The notes under the pieces were generated by a model that saw only the letters and a list, made by a program, of their open reading frames with translations, searched no databases and was not told the DNA's origin. Below are positions 14,105-19,181 of a DNA stretch of 46,955 bases, piece by piece. The position numbers were made by a program, and so were the translations under genes. The stretch's first letter is position 1. Every line of letters starts with the position of its first letter. This stretch comes from a virus: positions 1 through 46,955 of the IMG/VR virus record IMGVR_UViG_3300005593_000004. The stretch is one strand, 5' to 3'.

Positions 14105-14167
14105 TTGACACGGTCGTGTCAGTCGTCCCTGTCCAGGGCTCGCACCTGGATGCCTGCTAGTCAGGGG
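14105..14167 (-). ncRNA. Array leader element b
   Basis: Minus strand: P1 CCCTG/CAGGG, T-arm-like TCCAGG-TGCGAGC-CCTGGA, CGA, then palindrome CTGACAC-GACC-GTGTCAA (14122-14105). The stem sequence differs from element a by paired changes. It leads the 13756-14085 gene; the ribosome-binding site CGAGGAGGAACCAC follows. Confidence 0.65.
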
Positions 14168-14175
14168 TTCTCCCG

Positions 14176-14682
14176 TCAGGCCGAATACACCATCGGTGTG
14201 CCCTGCTGGGTCGGGAGACCAGTATTGGGGTTCAGGTGCTTCTCCTGCCACCAGAAAGGCATGTCCCGGGGGGCCAGGCCCTCCGGGTAGTCCTCAGTGG
14301 TGAGCCCCATGTAGCGGTCCACGATGCCGTCGATAACAGCCTCCTTCCAGACCTTCACGGAATGGTTGTAGGCAGCAGGGGTCACCTCGCCCCGAACGAA
14401 TGTTTCGTAGTCCGGTGCGGGGGTCCGGTCCATGATCTTCATAACCGTCCAAGTCAAAGCGAACTTGGTTCCATGGTTCGGCAACCCCAGGCGCTCCATG
14501 ACGTAGGTGTAGGTCTCAGACTGAACTGGGACCTTGGTCTTCGCCGCCCCTGAGAGGGGCCCTGGGAAGTCGTTGGGGTGCAGAAGGGACAGCAACCCCT
14601 TGACCAGGGTCCTCAGGACACCCCGATCAACTGTGATCGTGATGTCGGGTCCGGCCGTGGATGTTTCTGGTATTACGCTCAT
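14176..14682 (-). CDS. Hypothetical array protein, 168 aa
   Basis: I start it at ATG 14682, directly after CGAGGAGGAATGCAAA; the longer frame runs through the leader and is not supported. After a short polar N-terminus comes DITITVDRGVLRTLVKGLLSLL, then an alpha-rich body with TYVMERLGLPNHGTKFALTW, YETFVRGEVTPAAYNHSVKVW and MPFWWQEKHLNPNTGLP. It is soluble, with no catalytic motif I recognise. It is one of the two larger proteins in the array. Confidence 0.6.
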   Translation of the reverse strand: MSVIPETSTAGPDITITVDRGVLRTLVKGLLSLLHPNDFPGPLSGAAKTKVPVQSETYTYVMERLGLPNHGTKFALTWTVMKIMDRTPAPDYETFVRGEVTPAAYNHSVKVWKEAVIDGIVDRYMGLTTEDYPEGLAPRDMPFWWQEKHLNPNTGLPTQQGTPMVYSA

Positions 14683-14711
14683 TTTGCATTCCTCCTCGTT
14701 GGTGTTGCTAA

Positions 14712-14774
14712 CTGACACGGTCGTGTCAATCGTCCCCGCCAGGGCCTTGCACCCTGGTGGCTGCTAGTCGGGGG
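14712..14774 (-). ncRNA. Array leader element c
   Basis: Minus strand: P1 CCCCG/CGGGG (covaries with CCCTG/CAGGG elsewhere), T-arm-like CCAGGG-TGCAAGG-CCCTGG, CGA, palindrome TTGACAC-GACC-GTGTCAG (14729-14712). It leads the 14176-14682 gene. Confidence 0.65.
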
Positions 14775-14782
14775 TGGGCGGG

Positions 14783-15145
14783 TCAGCCCTTGCGCTGAAT
14801 CTTCGTGATCCTGGACCGGATGTCTCCAGCCCATGGCATGGATGACACCAGGAGCGGTGGCCCGTCTTCCAGGACGCAGAACGTCCGCACTGAGGCACCC
14901 TTGATGTGGGTGTGAGTCGGGTGGGGGCCGGAGCAGTTGACTGCGGTCCGACCGTCCGGGTCGACCTCTGCTGATTGGAACACCCACCAGCCTCGCTTGC
15001 CTCTGATCCTGAACCTGGTCCCAGGCTCCAGGGGGTACCGGAAGCCCGGGACCTTGACCTGGTCCGGGTACTGGTAACCCTGCGCCAGGCGGGCTGCCTT
15101 GCGGGCTACCTGCTGGCGGCGGATCTCGTTGGTTGCTTTACTCAT
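14783..15145 (-). CDS. Small beta-barrel-like array protein
   Basis: A 120-aa protein. A basic helical N-terminus (NEIRRQQVARKAARLAQG) precedes a beta-rich core with PGTRFRIRGKRGWWVFQSAEVDPDGR, resembling small SH3-like barrel proteins common in actinophages. The C-terminus is basic (SRITKIQRKG), so nucleic acid binding is possible (inference). It starts at ATG 15145 behind CGAGGAGGAACCAC. Confidence 0.6.
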   Translation of the reverse strand: MSKATNEIRRQQVARKAARLAQGYQYPDQVKVPGFRYPLEPGTRFRIRGKRGWWVFQSAEVDPDGRTAVNCSGPHPTHTHIKGASVRTFCVLEDGPPLLVSSMPWAGDIRSRITKIQRKG

Positions 15146-15164
15146 GTGGTTCCTCCTCGCTTGA

Positions 15165-15235
15165 TTGACACGGTTGTGTCAGTCGTCCCCAGCCAGGTCT
15201 CGCTCCTGGTGCCAGCCCTGGGCTGGTCTGAGGGG
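15165..15235 (-). ncRNA. Array leader element d (with central hairpin)
   Basis: Minus strand: P1 CCCC(TC)AG/CTGGGG with a 2-nt bulge, a strong extra hairpin CCAGCC-CAG-GGCTGG, then T-arm-like CCAGG-AGCGAGA-CCTGG, CGA and the palindrome CTGACAC-AACC-GTGTCAA (15182-15165). The extra hairpin stands where a tRNA anticodon arm would be. It leads the 14783-15145 gene. Confidence 0.6.
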
Positions 15236-15239
15236 TGGT

Positions 15240-15596
15240 TCAGTCCACCGTGCCGCCTGTTGGAGGCAGTGTCGGTGATCCCAACCAGTCGGGTGTGGAT
15301 TCGGCTAGCGAAACCGCCAGCGTCCTGGCCTGCTGTGGGCTCAGGTACAGCGTCACACCCACATCGCCGCCGATGTCGACGGCAACGAACGGACTGCTGT
15401 TGTCGAAGTACCTGGTCGTGATCTCAGCCGGGTCGCTGTGCAGCATGTCGGCATGAATGTCGACTGTTGCAAAGCCATCAGAGCGGTCGTCGGGCGCAAA
15501 GTCGTTGACATGGGCAACCCAGGTGTCAGCCCGGACCCGTGTGTTCTTGAACCCGTTGCTGTTGCGACGCTTGTACTCCACCGTTGTGTTACTCAT
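15240..15596 (-). CDS. Array protein, paralogue of the 16509-16856 product
   Basis: A 118-aa protein that lines up with the 115-aa protein at 16509-16856. Shared positions are N-terminal MSxNTTVxYxRRxxxGxKNxxV, a DGxFAxVxIHA core, PFxxxxIGxxV and LxLSPxQAxTL near the end. The beta-rich composition and the conserved hydrophobic ends suggest a small folded domain. The family is not recognised. The two copies are three genes apart, with the same leader type, so duplication came with or into the cassette format. Confidence 0.65.
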   Translation of the reverse strand: MSNTTVEYKRRNSNGFKNTRVRADTWVAHVNDFAPDDRSDGFATVDIHADMLHSDPAEITTRYFDNSSPFVAVDIGGDVGVTLYLSPQQARTLAVSLAESTPDWLGSPTLPPTGGTVD

Positions 15597-15624
15597 TGTT
15601 GGTTCCTCCTCGTTGGTATTGCTG

Positions 15625-15687
15625 TTGACAGGGTTCTGTCAATCGTCCCTGCTCCGGGCTTGCACCGGAGAGCCTGCTAGTCAGGGG
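15625..15687 (-). ncRNA. Array leader element e
   Basis: Minus strand: P1 CCCTG/CAGGG, T-arm-like CTCCGG-TGCAAGC-CCGGAG (a fully changed but still paired stem), CGA, palindrome TTGACAG-AACC-CTGTCAA (15642-15625). It leads the 15240-15596 gene with CGAGGAGGAACCAACA before the ATG. Confidence 0.65.
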
Positions 15688-15694
15688 GGTGTGG

Positions 15695-16024
15695 TCAGCG
15701 GCCACGCCCGATCAGAGCGTCACCAACGGACCTGGCCACCACATGCAGTTCGCTGTCTGCACTGAAGGGGCCCATTTCGTTGACGTACCGGCCCTCCAGG
15801 CTCTCAGTGACCAGCCACCAGATCGGTGTTGGTACCATGTCACGAAGTCCGCTGGTCTCTGCGACCTCCAGGACCGTGTGCGCTGGAATCCAGTGGTCCT
15901 GCGGACCGACCTGGAACCCGGCTGGCGGGGTGGTGCGGTTGTGGCCCGGCACTCCCAGGCCACAGATGATGTCGCCTACCTGGACCGTGGATGCCTTGAC
16001 CGTAATGATTTCTTTCATACCCAT
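15695..16024 (-). CDS. Hypothetical array protein, 109 aa
   Basis: The start at ATG 16024 follows CGAGGAGGAATCAA; a second ATG at 16018 is possible. The sequence begins MGMKEIITVKASTVQVGDII, a beta start often seen in small barrel proteins, then GHNRTTPPAGFQVGP, then an alpha/beta remainder ending VVARSVGDALIGRGR. No metal or catalytic motif. Function unknown. Confidence 0.6.
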   Translation of the reverse strand: MGMKEIITVKASTVQVGDIICGLGVPGHNRTTPPAGFQVGPQDHWIPAHTVLEVAETSGLRDMVPTPIWWLVTESLEGRYVNEMGPFSADSELHVVARSVGDALIGRGR

Positions 16025-16050
16025 TTGATTCCTCCTCGTTGGCATTGCTG

Positions 16051-16119
16051 TTGACAGGGTTCTGTCAATCGTCCCTGCCCCGGGGTTGAACCGGTGGCCC
16101 TGGCCTAGCCAGTCAGGGA
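16051..16119 (-). ncRNA. Array leader element f
   Basis: Minus strand: P1 TCCCTG/CAGGGA (6 bp), central hairpin CTGGC-TAG-GCCAG, T-arm-like CACCGG-TTCAACC-CCGGGG with one A-G mismatch and a perfect T-loop, CGA, palindrome TTGACAG-AACC-CTGTCAA (16068-16051). It leads the 15695-16024 gene. Confidence 0.6.
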
Positions 16120-16135
16120 TTTGATGTGGGTTAGA

Positions 16136-16399
16136 TCAGAGGTAAATCTCCCCGGTGCCATCCCACTCTGAATACGCCTGGAAGGCGAACTCAGTAGCGA
16201 GGTCGTCACGGGTGATTTCGTTCAGCGTGTAGGGCTCCCAGGCGACGCCGTTCACCTCGCCCTGGAAGGAGCCCCGGCTTGCGTTGAACTCCTCCAGCCA
16301 GGTGATGAGCGGCTGCTGGACACCGTCGATTTCGACCCGAACGCCTGCATGGCCTTCCGGTGAGATCGGGGTGTACCGAACGGTTGCGTTGATCCTCAT
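16136..16399 (-). CDS. Hypothetical array protein, 87 aa
   Basis: The start at ATG 16399 follows CGAGGAGGAATACAGAC; the longer overlapping frame is a shadow of the gene upstream. The protein begins RINATVRYTPISPEGHAGV and reads as a small alpha/beta domain with ITWLEEFNAS and a conserved-looking acidic C-terminus (SEWDGTGEIYL). Soluble, no motif recognised. Confidence 0.6.
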   Translation of the reverse strand: MRINATVRYTPISPEGHAGVRVEIDGVQQPLITWLEEFNASRGSFQGEVNGVAWEPYTLNEITRDDLATEFAFQAYSEWDGTGEIYL

Positions 16400-16428
16400 G
16401 TCTGTATTCCTCCTCGTTGGTATTGCGG

Positions 16429-16498
16429 TTGACAGGGTTCTGTCAATCGTCCCCAGCCCGGTCGTGATCCGGGTGCCAGCCCTGGGCTGGTCTGGGGG
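16429..16498 (-). ncRNA. Array leader element g
   Basis: Minus strand: P1 CCCCAG/CTGGGG, central hairpin CCAGCC-CAG-GGCTGG, T-arm-like CCCGG-ATCACGA-CCGGG, CGA, palindrome TTGACAG-AACC-CTGTCAA (16446-16429). The loop keeps C at position 3 and a purine at 4 but has C, not A, at 5. It leads the 16136-16399 gene. Confidence 0.6.
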
Positions 16499-16508
16499 TG
16501 GTCGCCGG

Positions 16509-16856
16509 TCAGCGAATGATGCGCTGGCCGTCAACCGACTCGCTGTCCAGAGCCCGCTCCAGGAGACCCAAGAGGGTCTCGGCCTGGTCCGGGGAGAGGA
16601 ACAGCGAGGACGAAACGCCGGTGCCAATGTTGATGGTGTAGAACGGCTGGTACTTGTCGTCGCCGTGATCCGTGACGCTGAGGACAGCGTCACCGTTGTG
16701 GGTCCTTGCGTGGATGCTGACAGAAGCGAAAGAACCGTCGACCTCGTCGCTGCGCTTCTCGTCCATGTTTACCCGGTACTCGTCATTGACGACGGTGACG
16801 TTCTTCCAGCCCTTCGCTGTGCGACGGCCGTACTTCACTGTTGTGTTCTTGCTCAT
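16509..16856 (-). CDS. Array protein, paralogue of the 15240-15596 product
   Basis: A 115-aa protein, clearly related to the 118-aa product of 15240-15596 over its whole length (MSKNTTVKYGRRTAKGWKN, then VDGSFASVSIHA, then LFLSPDQAETLLGLL). The more acidic C-terminus differs. The ATG at 16856 follows CGAGGAGGAACCAC. No family is recognised. The duplication within one array suggests either diversified partners or dosage. Confidence 0.65.
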   Translation of the reverse strand: MSKNTTVKYGRRTAKGWKNVTVVNDEYRVNMDEKRSDEVDGSFASVSIHARTHNGDAVLSVTDHGDDKYQPFYTINIGTGVSSSLFLSPDQAETLLGLLERALDSESVDGQRIIR

Positions 16857-16875
16857 GTGGTTCCTCCTCGTTGTG

Positions 16876-16938
16876 TTGACAGGGTTCTGTCAATCGTCCC
16901 TGCCTGGGGCTCGCACCCAGGAGCATGCTGTTCAGGGG
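16876..16938 (-). ncRNA. Array leader element h
   Basis: Minus strand: P1 CCCTG/CAGGG, a short AGC-AT-GCT element, T-arm-like CCTGGG-TGCGAGC-CCCAGG, CGA, palindrome TTGACAG-AACC-CTGTCAA (16893-16876). Only 8 nt separate it from GAGGAGG, too little room for a promoter -10 box plus a leader. It leads the 16509-16856 gene. Confidence 0.65.
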
Positions 16939-16944
16939 TGGGGC

Positions 16945-17781
16945 TCAGGCCCCGTCGTTGCTGTCCGCCCAGGTGGGTGGGTAGTGGTCCCAGAAGTCCA
17001 CCTGGTCGCCGTCTTCGGTCGACCAGAAGCCGTCTTCGACACTGTCGTCGGCACCCAGGTGGAAGTACCAGAGGGTGTCTGGACACTGTTCGCCGTCCCT
17101 GGGGAGCCGTCGGTACTGGCCCTCACAGCGGCCACAGACCAGCGGGGCAACTACGCCCCACTGAACATGGCCGAACGTGATCTCACGGCAACCGCATCCG
17201 GTGAGGATGCGCTTGGGCCCAGGTGTGATCGTTCCGTTCCTCCGTTGGCCTTTGCAGACCTTGAGAGTGCGGAGCCAAATCAGCCTGGTCGTGTACTGAA
17301 GGATGGTCTCGTCAGAGAGCCTGACAGCGGAGTAGCCGATGGTCGTGTCCGGCGGGTATGGGAACCCACTGAACAGACCCAACTGCTCGTCCACCAGGGT
17401 CGGCCATTCAAGACCGACCTCTTCTGCCAGGGCCTTGAACCGCTTGTTGTGATACCGGTTCTGCCTGGAGCAGTCCTTGATCTTCCGTGCATGGGCCAGC
17501 CCGTGGGCTGCCTCATGGAGGAGGGTCTGGAGGACCTGCTCCGCACCTCCGGCAAAGCATTCACCGGAGATCATCACTTCGGGTGCCTGGGTGTCATCCA
17601 CTGCCCACTCAGAGTAGGAGTAATGACCCAGGACCGTTCCTCTGCGGACCCGGCCCGTCGACTTGACGACCAGGAACACATCGGGAACGTCCGGGTGGTT
17701 GGCCTGGATGGCCCGCCAGGTGTCATTGAGCACCTTGGTGGTGACATCAGAGACCTGGACGTTGGTGTGTTTGTTGTGCAT
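16945..17781 (-). CDS. SprT-like zinc metallopeptidase
   Basis: A 278-aa protein. TLLHEAAHGLAHAR contains HEAAH (89-93). A downstream YHNKRF (H111 region) is the usual partner motif of SprT-like/minigluzincin phage proteins. A C-terminal zinc ribbon has CGC at about 196-198 and CGRC at 216-219. In cells, SprT-like enzymes cut DNA-bound proteins; in phages this family is common and its target is usually unknown. It may clear proteins from phage or host DNA (inference). It is the largest array gene. The start at 17781 lies behind CGAGGAGGAACC. Confidence 0.75.
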   Translation of the reverse strand: MHNKHTNVQVSDVTTKVLNDTWRAIQANHPDVPDVFLVVKSTGRVRRGTVLGHYSYSEWAVDDTQAPEVMISGECFAGGAEQVLQTLLHEAAHGLAHARKIKDCSRQNRYHNKRFKALAEEVGLEWPTLVDEQLGLFSGFPYPPDTTIGYSAVRLSDETILQYTTRLIWLRTLKVCKGQRRNGTITPGPKRILTGCGCREITFGHVQWGVVAPLVCGRCEGQYRRLPRDGEQCPDTLWYFHLGADDSVEDGFWSTEDGDQVDFWDHYPPTWADSNDGA

Positions 17782-17797
17782 GGTTCCTCCTCGTTGG

Positions 17798-17866
17798 TTG
17801 ACACGGGTGTGTCAATCGTCCCTGCCCTGGTCGTGATCCAGGGTGCCCGGCTGGCCGGGTCAGGGG
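17798..17866 (-). ncRNA. Array leader element i
   Basis: Minus strand: P1 CCCTG/CAGGG, central hairpin CCCGGC-CA-GCCGGG, T-arm-like CCCTGG-ATCACGA-CCAGGG, CGA, palindrome TTGACAC-ACCC-GTGTCAA (17815-17798). Its T-arm loop equals that of element g although the stems differ. It leads the SprT-like gene. Confidence 0.65.
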
Positions 17867-17878
17867 TGTGGATGTGGG

Positions 17879-18001
17879 TCAGGCAGAAACCAGCCCAAAC
17901 ACCGGTAGTGCCCCAACCAACTCCTTTGCGTACCGGATGATGTCTGGCTGGTTGACCAGCACCCAGGCGGTGGTCGCTGCAACGCACTCGTTCATACTCA
18001 T
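17879..18001 (-). CDS. 40-aa protein at the head of the array
   Basis: The ATG at 18001 follows ACGAGGAGGAAGCA, the array ribosome-binding site. The product begins MSMNECVAATTAWVLVNQPD and ends in a hydrophobic stretch (LVGALPVFGLVSA) that may touch membrane. Unlike the other array genes it has no T-arm minihelix; a hammerhead-like fold precedes it and includes its ribosome-binding site. Function unknown. Confidence 0.55.
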   Translation of the reverse strand: MSMNECVAATTAWVLVNQPDIIRYAKELVGALPVFGLVSA

Positions 18002-18006
18002 TGCTT

Positions 18007-18072
18007 CCTCCTCGTTTCTTGAGCCCCAGCGGGGACTCTCATCAGGCTGTTCATTCAGCGACGAGGAGGAGG
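18007..18072 (-). ncRNA. Hammerhead-ribozyme-like element over the ribosome-binding site of the first array gene
   Basis: Minus strand, 5' to 3': stem III CCTCCTCGTC ending in cleavage triplet GUC (after 18060). Stem I is GCTG-AATGAA-CAGC. Core CTGATGA is at 18045-18039. Stem II is GAGTCCC-CGCT-GGGGCTC. Then AA, then GAAAC (18018-18014), then stem III GAGGAGG. Stem III pairs over about 10 bp including U16.1-A15.1. This is the hammerhead layout with stem III open. The two extra A before GAAAC depart from the consensus and may weaken or abolish cleavage. The stem III 3' strand is the ribosome-binding site of the 17879-18001 gene. Confidence 0.55.
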
Positions 18073-18129
18073 AATCCTCCGCTCCGACCAACAACCAGCG
18101 TCGATTCCTGCTCCATCGTCCCAGGCCAT
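18055..18129 (-). CDS. Possible 24-aa leader peptide upstream of the hammerhead-like element
   Basis: The ATG at 18129 sits behind CAGGAGGAGG, a strong ribosome-binding site. The product is MAWDDGAGIDAGCWSERR followed by IPPPRR. Its UGA lies inside stem I of the hammerhead-like fold, so ribosomes finishing this peptide would cover the ribozyme core. It is short and may not be a real gene, but the position is unusual. Confidence 0.35.
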   Translation of the reverse strand: MAWDDGAGIDAGCWSERRIPPPRR

Positions 18130-18144
18130 CTCCTCCTCCTGGGA
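18119..18144 (-). promoter_or_regulatory. Hairpin enclosing the leader-peptide start
   Basis: Minus strand TCCCAGG-(12 nt)-CCTGGGA is a perfect 7-bp stem. Its loop is AGGAGGAGATGG, containing both the Shine-Dalgarno sequence and the ATG at 18129. CGA follows the stem, as in the nine array elements (GGGACGA), so it may be a degenerate relative. Confidence 0.45.
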
Positions 18145-18529
18145 CCGGTGGCAGGGCCCCGTAAGGGGGCGCTGGCCTCGTAGTCCATGCGGTCTTCCCA
18201 GCCACCTGAGTGGCACCTCCCTGGGTGGGATCGCAGGGCCTCCGTAGGACCGTGGTCCTTGGGTAGGAGTGGCACCCTCTTCCGGGTGGGTCTCCCCCTG
18301 CGCTGAGCCCCGGCAGTGGTCGGGACCCCGGTCTGGTCTCTCGCCCTGACCTGGGTGGAGTGGCTGGCTCCTGCCTCCCGGGGGCCGTATGTGCCCGGAA
18401 CGGGTTCCATGGTAGCGCCCCCGGAGGCCTGTCACTGACATATCCAACCAGTTAGAGGGCCTGGACACCCCAAAACACCCCCCCACCAGCCCAAACACCA
18501 CCAAAAAGAAATCTCCACAACACCCCCGA

Positions 18530-18548
18530 TTGACACCCAAAATGTCAG
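18530..18548. promoter_or_regulatory. Variant palindrome with 7-nt centre
   Basis: TTGACA-CCCAAAA-TGTCAG has the same arms as the dispersed sites with one extra central base. It lies in the A/C-rich noncoding region. It may be a weaker site or chance. Confidence 0.35.
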
Positions 18549-18810
18549 TGAGCATGCAAACATGCAGGTCAGAGGGGGTGCGACAGCGAAAACATGCCCT
18601 GACCAGCAACAACGAGCCACCCACCAGTGCCAGGCGGCACACCCAACCCCCCACCAGGCCTGTCCAGCACCCCACCAGGCGCACCCAGGACCAGGCACCA
18701 GGCCACACCCAGGGTGACACGACCATGGTGCATGACACCGGGCCCGCCGATTCCCCTCCAGGACCAGGGCCGGGCCTGGCGGCGCTGAGACCAGGCCTCT
18801 GGTCCCCTGG

Positions 18811-18828
18811 TTGACACGACCTGGTCAA
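18811..18828. promoter_or_regulatory. Dispersed palindrome, one mismatch
   Basis: TTGACACGACCTGGTCAA keeps TTGAC-N8-GTCAA exactly, with the sixth arm base mismatched (A against G). It is in the divergent control region. Confidence 0.45.
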
Positions 18829-18954
18829 CGGTGGTCTGGCCAGGACAACGAGATCAACCAAACAGGCCCCTGACCTGCGGAAACGGGCCCTGGATCAGAC
18901 CCGGGTCCATAAATCCTGGCCTGCCAGACCAGGGAGGGGGTACCTATCTATTTG

Positions 18955-18982
18955 AGTGACAATCAGACACCCACCTGTCACT
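18955..18982. promoter_or_regulatory. Long palindrome AGTGACA-N14-TGTCACT
   Basis: Two perfect 7-bp arms 14 nt apart. The arms share GTGACA with the dispersed sites, but the spacing is wider. GTGACA at 18956 also resembles a -35 box, and AT-rich CTAATACATAT follows. Likely an operator in the divergent promoter region. Confidence 0.45.
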
Positions 18983-19033
18983 AATACATATCGGATTCCT
19001 GTCTGTTTAGTACCAGGGGAGCCGGTCCATGTG

Positions 19034-19039
19034 TATAAT
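19034..19039 (+). promoter_or_regulatory. -10 box upstream of the late operon
   Basis: TATAAT matches the sigma-70 consensus exactly, about 140 bp before the terminase start. No good -35 is found at 16-18 bp. Downstream hairpins CTCCTG-GTA-CAGGAG and GAGCGGC/GCCGCTC lie in the leader. A 13-codon ORF at 19111-19152 behind AGGAG could be a leader peptide. Confidence 0.4.
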
Positions 19040-19181
19040 CTCCTGGTACAGGAGCCCGGCACCAAGAGCGGCGACTCCTGCGGAGCCGCTCCAGGTCCAG
19101 GAGCGACCCAAATGGGAAAAAGGCCGGACCCCGGCAAAGCGGTCTGCTCGTAAGAGGATGAGACTCCGCTAGTGTGCGGGT

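Larger units (their letters stand above)
18145..19033. other. Divergent noncoding region (candidate origin/packaging/control region)
   Basis: No convincing gene. The left half (18145-18430) is very GC-rich and strongly structured on the minus strand: a 12-bp stem with one bulge links 18373-18385 and 18417-18428, plus smaller hairpins. From about 18440 to 18880 the plus strand is A/C-rich (strong strand bias) and carries six CCAGGC copies, some as CACCAGGC (18630, 18654, 18675, 18691, 18698, 18791), that might be iterons. Palindromes occur at 18430-18440, 18530-18548, 18811-18828 and 18955-18982. The position between divergent operons and before the terminase fits an origin, a packaging site or promoters; none is proven. 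Confidence 0.4.

Noticed and set aside
15165-17815. The palindromes of the array as ordinary -35 promoter boxes
   Set aside because: In elements h and i the ribosome-binding site follows the palindrome so closely that a -10 box would fall on it, and no -10 consensus is seen in the others.
13687-17866. The nine leader elements as true tRNA genes
   Set aside because: They are about 45-53 nt without the palindrome, have no D-arm and no anticodon loop, and do not encode CCA. Only the acceptor and T-arm analogues exist.
13687-17866. The repeats as a CRISPR array
   Set aside because: Spacing equals whole genes, the copies differ by covarying changes, and there are no short uniform spacers.
13687-17866. 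The cassettes as an integron with attC sites
   Set aside because: No integrase is visible and the repeats lack the GTTRRRY/RYYYAAC core sites.
18530-18814. Plus-strand 94-aa frame in the divergent region
   Set aside because: Low-complexity Pro/Thr/Gly sequence across repeats and palindromes, with no ribosome-binding site.
18145-18861. Long minus-strand reading frames (119, 268 and 88 aa) through the divergent region
   Set aside because: Composition is Gly/Arg/Pro/Ser- or Trp/Cys-rich with no fold-like pattern, they overlap each other and structured RNA, and they lack convincing ribosome-binding sites apart from the short leader ORF. Treated as noncoding.
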